Shown: piece by piece, positions 6,835 to 15,746 of the stretch
Layout: each line of letters starts with the position of its first letter
How positions within the stretch are numbered: the first letter of the stretch is position 1
Origin: CAZHYV01 sp964537055
GTDB taxonomy: Bacteria > Myxococcota_A > Polyangia > Palsa-1104 > JAEUJZ01
Length of the DNA stretch: 64,000 nucleotides
NCBI GenBank assembly: GCA_964537055.1
Contig: CAZHYV010000006.1
Span: 1 to 64,000, forward strand
Direction of reading: 5' to 3'
Translations under genes and position numbers: made by a program
The notes under the pieces: model-generated
Databases searched by the model: none
What the model was told of the DNA's origin: nothing
What the model saw: the letters and a program-made list of their open reading frames with translations, nothing else

Positions 6835-8381
6835 TCTCTTCCTCCGGGGGGACGATCCAGAGCGCGAAATGTTAGCGCTTCAGCAACGTGACGCTCAAGA
6901 ACATCTGGGCTGTTTGCTAGGTCAGCAATGGTTCTTGCAATCTTAAGGACACGATGGACCGAACGGTTGCTGAGTAAATACTTTCCGGAATAAGCTGTGA
7001 GGATTTGTTCTCCTTTTGGATCAGGCTTGGCAAACTGTAATATCTGATCACCTCTAAGCGATGCGTTGTAGTACATCGATGCAAGAGGATGATAACGGAT
7101 CTGCTGCAGGGTGCGTGCTGAGAGGATTCGCTTTTGAATTTCTACTGAGGATTCTGTATTTCTTCTTTTAGATAGAAGGGTTTGGTAATCGATATGCGGC
7201 ACTTCGACATGTAAGTCGAATCTATCAAGAAGCGGCCCAGAGATTCGTCCTTGATAAGCGAGAATCCGACCCGTATCACAGATGCAGGCTCTGATAGAAG
7301 AGCCACGATAGCCGCAAGGGCAGGGATTCATGGCGGCGATCAAAGAGAATGAAGATGGGTAAGTAATGGTACATCGCGAACGAACAAGTGTAATTTTACG
7401 ATCCTCCAAAGGTTGTCTTAAGGTCTCTAGCAAGGGCCGTTTAAATTCGGGAAGCTCGTCCAAGAACAAAACTCCATGATGGGCAAGGCTGATCTCTCCT
7501 GGCCGCGGAATCTGTCCTCCGCCCACCAGACCGGCAACAGAAATATCATGGTGGGGAGATCGAAACGGTCGCTCCTTCAGAAAAAGGGTCTGTTGCAATA
7601 GCCCTAAGGAAGAATAGATTGCCATTGTTTCAAGCGCTTCCTGATCTGACAGAGGAGGAAGGATGGTCGGAAGCCTTCTTGCAAGCATGCTCTTGCCTGT
7701 GCCTGGAGGACCAATGAGCAACAAATTGTGTGAACCTGCCGCTGCAATTTCTAATGCTCTTTTAGGATGTTCGTTTCCTCGAATGTCCTGGAGATCGATC
7801 ATTAAGGACGAGGAGGCAGAATTTCTGATTTGTCTTTCTGGCGGTCCAGGCTCTACTATAGGGAATGTTTTCTTCTCCTTAATCCAGTGAAGCAGCTCAC
7901 GTAAGTGAGAAAGGGGGTGGATGACCAAACCTTGAACAATCTTTGCTTCCTCTGCGGAGACAGCTGGTAAAGACAGCCCACGATATTTCTCCTTTTGAGC
8001 GAAGAGAGCAATGGGCAAAGCCCCTAAGATTCTTCGGATGCTACCATCTAATCCTAATTCACCGAGCCATAGACGACCTTCTAGATTCGCAGGTTCAATG
8101 GCCCCAGTGGCAACAAGCAATGCCAGCGCAATCGGTAAATCAAAGGCTGCTCCATCTTTGCGGATGTCTGCAGGGGCCAGGTTGATTGTTACTTTCCTTG
8201 GAGGCAAAGGCCACCCTACATTCTCTAGCGCGGCTCTCACCCGAACAAATCCTTCTTTGACAGCACTATCAGGCAATCCCACGAGAGTGTACGAGGGAAT
8301 TCCTAAGCTGACATTTGCTTCAATCTCTACGGGGAAAGCCTCGATCCCAAGTACCGCGGCGGATTGAATTTTTGCAAGCAT
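6831..8381 (-). CDS. comM: ComM/YifB family Mg-chelatase-like AAA+ ATPase
   Basis: The 516-residue protein has the N-terminal Lon-protease-like fold (residues 1-170, including SVKEGFVRVRAAL-type segment), then the chelatase AAA+ domain with Walker A GPPGTGKS at 224-231 and Walker B LFLDELPEF at about 305. MNPCPCGYRG at about 351 is typical, and the C-terminal Mg-chelatase domain carries SNRSVHRVLKIARTIADL. ComM is a hexameric branch-migration helicase that extends strand invasion during natural transformation. The same family is present in many non-competent bacteria. Length is normal. It shares its stop with the start of the next gene. Confidence 0.95.
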   Translation of the reverse strand: MLAKIQSAAVLGIEAFPVEIEANVSLGIPSYTLVGLPDSAVKEGFVRVRAALENVGWPLPPRKVTINLAPADIRKDGAAFDLPIALALLVATGAIEPANLEGRLWLGELGLDGSIRRILGALPIALFAQKEKYRGLSLPAVSAEEAKIVQGLVIHPLSHLRELLHWIKEKKTFPIVEPGPPERQIRNSASSSLMIDLQDIRGNEHPKRALEIAAAGSHNLLLIGPPGTGKSMLARRLPTILPPLSDQEALETMAIYSSLGLLQQTLFLKERPFRSPHHDISVAGLVGGGQIPRPGEISLAHHGVLFLDELPEFKRPLLETLRQPLEDRKITLVRSRCTITYPSSFSLIAAMNPCPCGYRGSSIRACICDTGRILAYQGRISGPLLDRFDLHVEVPHIDYQTLLSKRRNTESSVEIQKRILSARTLQQIRYHPLASMYYNASLRGDQILQFAKPDPKGEQILTAYSGKYLLSNRSVHRVLKIARTIADLANSPDVLERHVAEALTFRALDRPPGGRE

Positions 8382-8494
8382 GGGAGCACATCACCATAAG
8401 AGCTGATAAACTCCAATATCAACCAAACGGACGACCAAACTTTGGAAAAGAAATGTGCAATTTTTTCTCAATCTCTGTAGATTTTGGTTCAGCC

Positions 8495-9205
8495 TTAGGC
8501 AGGCTTTTCTTCATCTTGAGAAGAGGGAAGCGCCTTAGGATTCATACTTGCTTTTAACGCTTGAAGACGGTGCTCTAATTCTAGTTCCTCTTCCTGTCCG
8601 GCACCGAGCAGCCGGTCAAACCGCTCATGGGTGGTCCGGTCCTTATCGGGTTGGCTTAAGCTTGCAACTTCTGCCATTGCCTCCACTTGGTGCTCATTGA
8701 GTTCAATTTGAGAGGCTAGATGCTCAAAGCGATCAAATGCGCTCTCGTGTGAAGAAAGTTGCTGTTTTCCCATCTTGGCCTGCGTTTTAAGTGTTTCTTT
8801 GCGGGCTCGAATCTGTGCAAATTTTGTATCATTCTGGCGGATTTGGTCCACCATCTTTGCTGCAAAATTTGATTGCTCTGAAAGAGTGCGCTCTGCTTCC
8901 GCTGCTTTCTCTTCGGCTAACTTTAGATGCCGCAGTGCTTCGAGCGCAAGGTTATCATCGCCCGCTTGGACGGCCCGTTTCGCATGTTCTTGGTATCTTT
9001 GAACATTGCGTCTGCATTCATCCACCCGTTTTTCTTGGAGTTTCACCTGGGCAAGCTGGTCTCTAAGCTCAATCCGCGCTTTTTTTAGCTCATCTTCCAT
9101 TTCGACGATCAGATGCTCTATCTCTTTGGCAGGATCAGACATCCGGTCCAGTGCAGCGTTGACATTGGAGCGAAATAATTGAGAAATTCGACTGAGAATC
9201 TTCAT
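8495..9205 (-). CDS. pspA: PspA/IM30 family membrane-remodelling protein
   Basis: The 236-residue protein is almost entirely coiled coil, with the family start MKILSRISQLFRSNVNAALDR, then DPAKEIEHLIVEMEDEL. The N-terminal amphipathic helix anchors PspA to stressed inner membrane, where it forms ESCRT-III-like assemblies and limits proton leakage. PspA normally works with PspB/C or PspF; none is seen nearby. The C-terminal ~25 residues (KALPSSQDEEKPA) are acidic and polar. It stands alone between comM and a broken TPR-type gene. Confidence 0.93.
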   Translation of the reverse strand: MKILSRISQLFRSNVNAALDRMSDPAKEIEHLIVEMEDELKKARIELRDQLAQVKLQEKRVDECRRNVQRYQEHAKRAVQAGDDNLALEALRHLKLAEEKAAEAERTLSEQSNFAAKMVDQIRQNDTKFAQIRARKETLKTQAKMGKQQLSSHESAFDRFEHLASQIELNEHQVEAMAEVASLSQPDKDRTTHERFDRLLGAGQEEELELEHRLQALKASMNPKALPSSQDEEKPA

Positions 9206-9301
9206 GAGGAGTACTCTAACACCAAATCTAGAAATGTGCGAGCTCTTCTATAAAAAAGGATCTCAAATTCGAAAGAACAGCATTACATGTTTCAGATTAG
9301 C

Positions 9302-10378
9302 TTAAGGAGCCATCGTCAAGTTTTCTGCATCTTTGTAGGTGCTCATTGCAAAACCAGAACGATATTCCCAGGGAAGACGAGTGATTCGGCTAGGACCTAG
9401 TTCCTGGATGAGGGGACGAAGAAGATCTTTTTCTTTTGTGAGATAGAACCAAAAGGCCGCTAGGTTCTTTGCTGGGATTAAAGCCAACGGAGAATGAGAC
9501 ACCTCAGCCTCTTTGAGCCGCAGGTACATCTCTCTGCACTCGCTTTGTACTTCTGCATTAGCCACATAAGCTTTTGCCTCTTTTTCTGCTTTCGTATAAC
9601 CATCATAGGGGTCTTCAGCACACAAGGTAAATCCAATCCAACGCTCAATATGAGCGCTAATCACAATGGCAGGAAGCATGCTTTTGGGCTTTGCTTGCGC
9701 TACTACCTGACGAGCAAAGGCAAACATCTCTTCAAAATTTCCACCCCATTGTTCTGATAACAGCGATAGCATTTGCATATGGGCGTAGAAATTTTCCGGA
9801 TCACGCTGAGTCGCTGCTTGGAAGTAGGTTTGCCCTGCTGCTCGCCCTCGCCTAAGGCCCCGAGCAACCATAAGAAGGTAGGCGTATGGCGTCGGATCCT
9901 CAGGGTCAAGTTGGATAGCCTGAAGAAGGTCCTGTTCGGCGACCTGAAGCCGTTCTTGAAATAAGTTTTTTGTAACTTCAGGCACAGAGAAGTCTGCACT
10001 ATACCCCCTGGCTTCCCAGGCAAAATCGATATAGAATCTTCCATGAAGAAGCCTGGGAAGAGCAGCAAGAGGATCGGTACGCATCCAAGCTTGTAGGATC
10101 TGGAACGTTCCTCGCATTTCTTTTAATTCCGCGGCGGCATTACAGTAGATAGCCCGCTCATCCTATTTCCCCTGACGGAGAGACTGTATGAAATGCTCAA
10201 GGGTATCAAACTGGTTGGCATAGGAGGGCCCCGTATTTTGCAGCATGGCTGTATAGGAGGAACCAATTTGTTTAATTGGGCTAAGAGCCTGAGCAAGTTC
10301 AGGATCGCCAAGGCTAGAATCTAAAGAAGGTGGATACCAAGATTGAAAAAGACGCTTTAATTTATCTAAAATTCCCAT
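9302..10378 (-). pseudogene. TPR-type (DUF4034-like) protein gene interrupted by an in-frame TAG
   Basis: A 71-residue frame (MGILDKLKRLFQSW to QSLRQGK) ends in TAG at 10165-10163. The same frame continues without a shift: DERAIYCNAAAELKEMRG and then 271 more residues ending at 9302. The downstream part has repeat-like helices (AEQDLLQAIQLDPEDPTPYAYLL, FQAATQRDPENFYAHMQ) typical of tetratricopeptide proteins, and WGGNFEEMFAFAR, which I associate with bacterial DUF4034-like proteins. DDRAFY-type segments occur in that family where DERAIY stands here, so the two halves belong together. Either a nonsense mutation has split the gene, or the ATG at 10117 restarts translation and gives a truncated product. 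A sequencing error is also possible. Confidence 0.75.
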
Positions 10379-10521
10379 GACCGTTACCTTAAGGGAAGAA
10401 GGTGGCCGACGTCAATAAGATCATTCCCTCTGCCGAGGCTGCAAAAAACTAATTGTAGGTGCCCCAAAATTTCGTTACTATTCACCTGCTAGCAATATGA
10501 AAAGCTGGGCTTGAGGAAACC

Positions 10522-12201
10522 GTGAGTGGACAATATTACTTTTTATTATTTCTTGTTCCCGTTTTAGGGTATTTTTACTATCGGACATTTAAAAGCAGAA
10601 AAGCCTTTGAGGTGCAGAACGATCACGCTCGGGTAGGCTCGATCGCAGAGCGGCTAAAGCTTAAGATCATCCAAGGGGATCCCAACTTTAACTTGGTGGT
10701 CACCAAGCGTACGGATCCATTTGCGCCCAAGGAGGTGAATGTCCTCCTTCGGGGAACTCCCTATCAACATCCGATTGAAATTGTTTATCATGACAAACGA
10801 TGGATCGAAGAAGGTTTCACGAGCAGAACTCATTATCAAGAATTCGAGGGAAAAATTACACTTTCCACCTCGGTTGGTTTCAGCGCATTTGAGATTCTCT
10901 CAAAGCAATCCACCGTTGGAACAACACCTCAGCAACGCCTGCGAGCAAAGGAACAGCTGTTTGCCGACCCGCTACTAGACCAAGCATTTACGCTGCGCAC
11001 AGACGACCCAGGGATGGGTAAAACCCTTGCGCCTGTGCTCCATTCTTTATTGACCACGGGGCCTTTTGCAACCATGCCAGTGCAGCTCTTAGGAAAAGAG
11101 AGCACGCTCACTTTCTTTATGACTGAGATCGGAATGATGGGCGTGATGGGACAGGTCGATCAGTGGGTGCACGCCCTTGAATCACTCGGTTGTGCCTTAG
11201 AGGGGAAACCCGTTCCAGCGCTACTTCAGGAAGGAAGCACCCTCCCACAAGCGGCAACAGGTTTTGCTGTGGCCTCTAGTGGAGCGACCACAAGCACGAA
11301 TGAAGGCTTACCGCAGTCTGTAACAAGTGAATCGATAGGTTCTTCACCAATGGGCTCTACTCAGACATCCTCCGTACAGAGAGGAGCTGTCCAGTCACAG
11401 GTTCCAATCCCTTGTAAGACTTGTGGGGCACCGATGAAAGAAATGGTCCCTGCTAACGTCTTAGAGCCAGTAAAAGTTCGTTGTGATTACTGTCATGCTA
11501 GTGAAACCTTACCTGGAGACCAGGGCGAGCGTGCCAAGGCGCTTCGGACTCGATTGTTTCAAATGAAGTGGGCTGAAGATGCGGCCAAAGGTCCAGCCTT
11601 GGCCATGGCGCAAGTGACAGAAAAGGGCTACTGGATTGCGGTCATTCTCTTTTTATCTTTGTTTCTTGGATTTCAGATTTTTCAACAGTACCAAGAGCGA
11701 ACACGTCTTGTAGAGCGTATCGCAACGCTTCCTAGGGAAGTTCAAGAGCAAACGATCAAAGGGGCCACCACTCCATTCGGTGGATTTAGTATTGGCGCGA
11801 TGACAGGCGTGATGCTAGGCTGCATCGCCATGTGGGTGACGTATCGAAAGGCGGTACGGCCTACACTGCTTGCTCGTGCTCCCTTGCATCCGAATCAACC
11901 GATGCGGTGCAGGCATTGCGGTGGCGATCTCCCTCAGCAGACCTTGGGCGCTTTCATCTCATGCCGCTTCTGTCAGGCACAAAATCTAGTAACGAATGAC
12001 ATCGCACGGAATCAGGCTGCTTTGCTAGAAAAGGAAATTAAAGAGTATCGGCAGCGTGCCGCTGAGGGCACGAAAAAGATGAACAAAGTGGCACAGAACG
12101 CCCTCGTCCTTTTTTATGCTGCTACAGGCGTTGGGATGGTGCTTGGAATCATCTTTGGATATATTCTTAATCTCGTTCTTTTTTCCTCTCTAGGCTTTTA
12201 G
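10522..12201 (+). CDS. Membrane protein with two zinc ribbons
   Basis: The 559-residue protein starts at GTG 10522 behind GAGGA. It has one N-terminal membrane segment (YYFLLFLVPVLGYFYY), a soluble part to about residue 290, a first zinc ribbon (CKTCGAPM ... CDYCHASE, about 297-330), and a membrane segment near 375 (WIAVILFLSLFLGFQIF). A second membrane segment lies around 425, a second zinc ribbon (CRHCGGDL ... CRFCQAQN, about 465-490), and a final pair of hydrophobic stretches near the C-terminus. I do not know the family. Membrane-embedded zinc ribbons usually serve oligomerisation or binding of RNA or protein. It is followed 114 bases later by a PrsW-like protease on the same strand. Confidence 0.8.
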   Translation: MSGQYYFLLFLVPVLGYFYYRTFKSRKAFEVQNDHARVGSIAERLKLKIIQGDPNFNLVVTKRTDPFAPKEVNVLLRGTPYQHPIEIVYHDKRWIEEGFTSRTHYQEFEGKITLSTSVGFSAFEILSKQSTVGTTPQQRLRAKEQLFADPLLDQAFTLRTDDPGMGKTLAPVLHSLLTTGPFATMPVQLLGKESTLTFFMTEIGMMGVMGQVDQWVHALESLGCALEGKPVPALLQEGSTLPQAATGFAVASSGATTSTNEGLPQSVTSESIGSSPMGSTQTSSVQRGAVQSQVPIPCKTCGAPMKEMVPANVLEPVKVRCDYCHASETLPGDQGERAKALRTRLFQMKWAEDAAKGPALAMAQVTEKGYWIAVILFLSLFLGFQIFQQYQERTRLVERIATLPREVQEQTIKGATTPFGGFSIGAMTGVMLGCIAMWVTYRKAVRPTLLARAPLHPNQPMRCRHCGGDLPQQTLGAFISCRFCQAQNLVTNDIARNQAALLEKEIKEYRQRAAEGTKKMNKVAQNALVLFYAATGVGMVLGIIFGYILNLVLFSSLGF

Positions 12202-12315
12202 AAGAGGACTTCTCTTCAAGGAAGAATTCCTGTAAACTCATCTATGTATCTTATCATCAATTCCTACACAGATTGCTGCTTAGGCTGGATTCTATACTAT
12301 CGGAGATGAGCTCTC

Positions 12316-13497
12316 ATGGCACCCTACTTAGTTCTTTCTGCAGTTGTACCTTCGTTCCTCTTTATTTGGTATTTCTATGCGACGGATAAGCATCGCGAGC
12401 CTCTCTCGATCCTTCTTGCTACATTTGGATTTGGGATTCTTACTGTTTTTCCGGTGTTGCTGGTGGCTGACCCTATCCAAAAGATTGTATCGCAGTGGAC
12501 AGATCCCTTTATTCGAGGAGCGGGAGAGGCATTTCTTACAGCTGGATTGCCAGAGGAGTTTTTTAAATACGTGGTTGTCCTCTGCTTTGCTATGAGGAGA
12601 AAAGCTTTTGATGAGCCAATGGATGGAGTAGTATATGGAGTGGTTGCTTCGTTAGGATTTGCAACTTTCGAAAACATTCTGTATGTGAGCGGAGGAGGAA
12701 TCAATCTTGCTATATTACGGGCCGTCACGGCGGTACCTGGTCACGCATGTTTCGGTGCGATCATGGGTTATTTTATAGGGCAGTACAAATTTAGTCAGGC
12801 GTCTCGCCCCCATCTTCTTTTTGCAGCGTATTTTGCGCCGGCCACTCTACATAGTTTGTATGATTTTCCGCTTTTAACCATCAAGTGGGCGTCCGATTCA
12901 GGACAAGCGTTGGAAGCAGAAACAGCTGGAATGCTTATACTCTTTACATTGGCAGTGCTCCTCTTTTCGATTGCATGGGCGATCCGGCTGTCTCGAAACC
13001 TCCGTAGGGAACAGAACGCACTGGCGCTTTTGAAGGTACAGCAGGAGGCTTTGCTGATCGCACGGCTTAGTGAAGGGCCAGTGCAGGCCAGCCAGGAGAC
13101 AGGAGCACCATCAGTAGCAGAGCTTATTCTGGCACACCAGAAAGTGACGCAGGCTTGGGCTGAAGCCAGGGTGTCTTCGTCGCAGCCCTATGAGGGTGCT
13201 ACTTTGCCTAAAGGGGCGGTGCCTCAAAAAAATAAGTTTATAAGTTGGCTCTTTCTTCTCTTAGGAGGTCTCCTAAGTACCTTAGGTAGCAGCCTGGTCT
13301 TAGTCTTTTTGGGAAGTTTTGGAGAGGCGAAAGGTTCTTGGTCTGATGGGCTCGCAGCCGTACTTATTTTTGGATTGCCTGCGCTGGGGATTGGACTTTT
13401 GCTGTTTAGGCTAGGCCTGAAACGATTGCGTCCCCCAAAACAGGGCTCAGGGAAGGCGATTCCTTCAGAGCCTGGTGCGGCTGTGATTCATCGATAG
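12316..13497 (+). CDS. PrsW family intramembrane metalloprotease
   Basis: The 393-residue protein is polytopic. The PrsW core is clear: GLPEEFFKYVVVLCFAMRR at about residues 75-93 (Glu pair), then EPMDGVVYGVVASLGFATFEN at about 100-120, then RAVTAVPGHACFGAIMGYF at about 135-155. PrsW proteases cut anti-sigma factors or other membrane proteins; the substrate here is unknown. The C-terminal ~190 residues hold a soluble helical part and two further membrane segments, longer than the minimal family. Its neighbour is a zinc-ribbon membrane protein; a shared operon is plausible but not shown. Confidence 0.87.
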   Translation: MAPYLVLSAVVPSFLFIWYFYATDKHREPLSILLATFGFGILTVFPVLLVADPIQKIVSQWTDPFIRGAGEAFLTAGLPEEFFKYVVVLCFAMRRKAFDEPMDGVVYGVVASLGFATFENILYVSGGGINLAILRAVTAVPGHACFGAIMGYFIGQYKFSQASRPHLLFAAYFAPATLHSLYDFPLLTIKWASDSGQALEAETAGMLILFTLAVLLFSIAWAIRLSRNLRREQNALALLKVQQEALLIARLSEGPVQASQETGAPSVAELILAHQKVTQAWAEARVSSSQPYEGATLPKGAVPQKNKFISWLFLLLGGLLSTLGSSLVLVFLGSFGEAKGSWSDGLAAVLIFGLPALGIGLLLFRLGLKRLRPPKQGSGKAIPSEPGAAVIHR

Positions 13498-13505
13498 GTT
13501 AGGAT

Positions 13506-13853
13506 CTATAGGTTGATGTTTTTTACTGGGTCGTGAGCCTGGCATTTTGGAGTGAGTGCTAGTTCTGATTCATTGGTACCCCAGATTTTCTGTAAGGATT
13601 CGAGACAAACTGAATCATCCAAGCGGCACCTTCCACGGGCATTGATATAATCTTGGTTTATCGTACAGCCCGTAAGAACGTCTGTATCAATCCACTGGCA
13701 GTAACGAAGTTGTTGGCATTGTTTTTGAAGTTCAGCCAGGGTAGGTGGATGTATTACATCGGGGTTTGATTTGCAGGAATTCGTTGCTAATAAACCTATA
13801 AGTGAAGACAAACATGCGAGGCTCTTTAATCTTTTTATCATGACAACCTTCAT
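13506..13853 (-). CDS. Small cysteine-rich putative lipoprotein
   Basis: I chose ATG 13853, which has GGAAGGA upstream and gives a good signal peptide (MKVVMIKRLKSLACLSSLIG), over a longer frame beginning at 13964. A possible lipobox ends in ATNSC. The mature part of about 90 residues holds six cysteines (KQCQQLRYC, LTGC, RC, VC, KC), consistent with disulfides in the periplasm or outside. I recognise no family. It is convergent with the PrsW gene, 8 bases apart. Confidence 0.6.
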   Translation of the reverse strand: MKVVMIKRLKSLACLSSLIGLLATNSCKSNPDVIHPPTLAELQKQCQQLRYCQWIDTDVLTGCTINQDYINARGRCRLDDSVCLESLQKIWGTNESELALTPKCQAHDPVKNINL

Positions 13854-13997
13854 CTCAAAGACATCCTTCCCAAAGGAGATACTATAAACCAGAGATGAAG
13901 AACTACAAAAAAATCTTGGTATGCGGATGGTGGTAAGACTTTGCTCCTGAAATAGAATGATCATTGCGTTTTTACAAAAATCTGATTATGGTCGGCT

Positions 13998-14618
13998 ATG
14001 CCTATTCGTCTCAAGCAAGCCTTCCTTTGGACCGCTCTCTTTCTCTTTGGGTGGTCAGCCAAGGAAGGCCATGCCGACAGCTATAGTGGAGTTTCCTCTG
14101 TACCTAAGGTTGTTTTGCCTGCAACGTTAGGGACTTGGCATGTGATCGCTTATTTGCCTGGAAGAGCGCTCCCAAAAGACTGCGTCTCCGCATGGATTCA
14201 AAATCGTCTTTACGAATCACCTGAGAAAGCAGAGTTTGAAACGCAATTTTTCTGCCAGAAGGATCGAAAATCTATAAACAGCCAACCAAAGATCCAGACC
14301 AACCGAGTTCGAATCTCAAGAAATCTTTATAATTATCGCCAGTGGAAAGAAACTTCCCTTGAGGGTCGTCTTGAAATGGATCCCGGCTGGCCAGCCAGAT
14401 GGTTTATCGGATGGGTAGACTATTGGATCTTGGATGTAAGTGCTGAAGACCTTGCAGGCCCGGATGCTTACTTTGTTGTAGGGGGGCCAAAAAGAAAAGT
14501 ACTTGCTATCTATAGTCGGCTGCCCACCTTAAAAGAGGCTACCTACCAGCAGATCCTTGTTCGGCTCGAGGCGCAAGGTTATGAACATCTTCAGGAAAGA
14601 ATGTTACGGCTAAGGTAA
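13998..14618 (+). CDS. Lipocalin (Blc-like), exported
   Basis: The 206-residue protein has an N-terminal signal peptide (FLWTALFLFGWSAKEGHA) and the lipocalin signature GTWHVIAYLPG (GxW) at about residues 45-55. The second conserved block DYWILDVS ... YFVVGGPKRKVLAIYSRLPTL lies at about 145-180. These match bacterial lipocalins such as Blc, which bind lipids or fatty acids in the envelope. The first strand contains a Cys (KDCVSAW) and a second Cys follows at FFCQ, possibly a disulfide. It is read divergently from the small Cys-rich lipoprotein. Confidence 0.82.
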   Translation: MPIRLKQAFLWTALFLFGWSAKEGHADSYSGVSSVPKVVLPATLGTWHVIAYLPGRALPKDCVSAWIQNRLYESPEKAEFETQFFCQKDRKSINSQPKIQTNRVRISRNLYNYRQWKETSLEGRLEMDPGWPARWFIGWVDYWILDVSAEDLAGPDAYFVVGGPKRKVLAIYSRLPTLKEATYQQILVRLEAQGYEHLQERMLRLR

Positions 14619-14706
14619 AGTCTTTACTTCAATGCATTATAATTATAGGACAGAGGACCATCCGACGGAATATGGAACTTTTTGAAATTCCTGAGTTTTT
14701 TCTCTC

Positions 14707-14795
14707 TTTGAAAGAAAAAACTTTACTTTCAAAACTCGACTCTCGGATTTTTTTGTGCTAAGGTTTGAGCCTTAACAAGGGTTTTTGTAAAAACC
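14707..14795 (+). other. Cluster of inverted repeats upstream of basic zinc-finger gene
   Basis: Three inverted repeats lie in the 200-base gap before 14822. TTTGAAAG (14707-14714) pairs with CTTTCAAA (14726-14733). TAAGG pairs with CCTTA around 14759-14774. GGTTTTT (14780-14786) pairs with AAAAACC (14789-14795). The first may be a weak terminator of the lipocalin gene. The latter two would be in the leader of the next gene. Function is not shown. Confidence 0.35.
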
Positions 14796-14821
14796 TGCTT
14801 TGAAAAAGTGGAGAAATCGTC

Positions 14822-15403
14822 ATGAACAGTGGTAGGCATTTCAGTCCTCCAACACCTGTATTCCGTCCGTTGGATCCGTTTTCAAACTTTACCCCAAGAT
14901 CTGCAGAAAGGGTACCTTCTTGTGACGCAGTAACCCCTCCACCCTTTCGCCCTAGACCTGTCAGAATGGATCCTACAGAGAACAAAGAGGGAACCGCCAT
15001 AAAGCAGACGCCAGCAAAGAAGTTTAAAGAACCTCAAGGAGGGTCTTTATCGTTTCCTGTGAAGGCGAAGGTAGCTCCACTTCGAGCAAGGAAAATGGCT
15101 CCGATAAAGCCAGTGGCTAAGCCATCCATTCCTACAAAAATTTTCCCAGTGAAACCTGAAATTCTAAGCTTACATAAGAAAACGGAGTTGGTCAAAAAGG
15201 CCGTACCTGCTGTAAAAAAGTCTGTTTCGTCGAAAGAAGAAGAGATTAGAAAATGTGAATGGGACCGTTGTGAAAAAACATTTGTTGCCAAGGTTAGAGG
15301 GAATTCGGTGGTAAGACGTTATTGCTCAGCCACCTGCAGAGGTCGGGCTAGCGAGGCCAGGACGGGAAAGCGTACCGAGCGTACAAAAAAATCGAAAAAG
15401 TAG
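14822..15403 (+). CDS. Lys/Pro-rich basic protein with C-terminal zinc finger
   Basis: The 193-residue protein has a low-complexity N-terminal two-thirds rich in Lys, Pro, Val and Ala (repeats like PVKAKVAPLRARK, PIKPVAKPSIP, PVKPEI), reminiscent of histone-H1-like bacterial proteins. The C-terminal end has CEWDRCEKTF ... RRYCSATCRGRA, a Cys4 zinc finger of the C-x4-C-x17-C-x3-C type, followed by a basic tail. Such a layout suggests nucleic-acid binding, possibly in chromosome compaction; this is inference. ATG 14822 is preceded by GGAG at 9 bases. The leader is rich in inverted repeats. Confidence 0.7.
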   Translation: MNSGRHFSPPTPVFRPLDPFSNFTPRSAERVPSCDAVTPPPFRPRPVRMDPTENKEGTAIKQTPAKKFKEPQGGSLSFPVKAKVAPLRARKMAPIKPVAKPSIPTKIFPVKPEILSLHKKTELVKKAVPAVKKSVSSKEEEIRKCEWDRCEKTFVAKVRGNSVVRRYCSATCRGRASEARTGKRTERTKKSKK

Positions 15404-15489
15404 TACGCAAAAAAATTACACAATAGAATTGATGGCATAGGTTGAAAAAACCTCTTTTTAGATGTTTTACCTAGCAAAAGTTCTTAGGC

Positions 15490-15518
15490 TTGTAGTTTTT
15501 AGGAAACTATGCTAACTA
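15490..15518 (+). promoter_or_regulatory. Probable promoter of tRNA-Arg
   Basis: TTGTAG (15490-15495) and TAACTA (15513-15518) are separated by 17 bases and stand about 45 bases upstream of the tRNA. Transcription would begin near 15525, so the palindrome at 15536-15559 would be in the transcribed leader. Match to consensus is moderate. Confidence 0.4.
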
Positions 15519-15535
15519 AACGCAGGTTTGTTCAT

Positions 15536-15559
15536 TTGTATGCAAATGTTTGCATACAA
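15536..15559. promoter_or_regulatory. Perfect palindrome just upstream of tRNA-Arg
   Basis: Arms TTGTATGCAAA (15536-15546) and TTTGCATACAA (15549-15559) are perfect complements of each other around a 2-base centre. It ends 5 bases before the tRNA. A DNA operator fits better than an RNA hairpin because the centre is too small for a loop unless the inner pairs open. It shares the half-site GTRTGCAAA with the palindrome at 63937-63965. Confidence 0.5.
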
Positions 15560-15564
15560 GCGAC

Positions 15565-15638
15565 GGGCGTTTAGCTCAGTTGGATAGAGCGTCGGTCTCC
15601 GAAGCCGAAGGTCGCAGGTTCGACTCCTGCAATGCCCA
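15565..15638 (+). tRNA. tRNA-Arg (anticodon CCG)
   Basis: A 74-nt cloverleaf is visible. The acceptor stem is GGGCGTT with AATGCCC (one G-T pair) plus discriminator A. The D arm is GCTC/GAGC. The anticodon stem TCGGT/GCCGA has loop CTCCGAA, giving anticodon CCG. The T arm is GCAGG/CCTGC with loop TTCGACT. CCA is not encoded. It reads the CGG codon. Confidence 0.97.
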
Positions 15639-15746
15639 TTTTTCTAAGTCTGTTTCAATCCTGAAAAGGGAGGGTGCAGTCGTAGAAGATGAGAAGGCTT
15701 CGTCCAATTCGTGATTTTGCTTTTGGGTTAAATTATCCCGTTTTCT

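Noticed and set aside
9302..10378. Recoding of TAG as an amino acid in the TPR-type gene
   Set aside because: No sign of a special tRNA or stimulatory element; other genes here also end in TAG as a normal stop.
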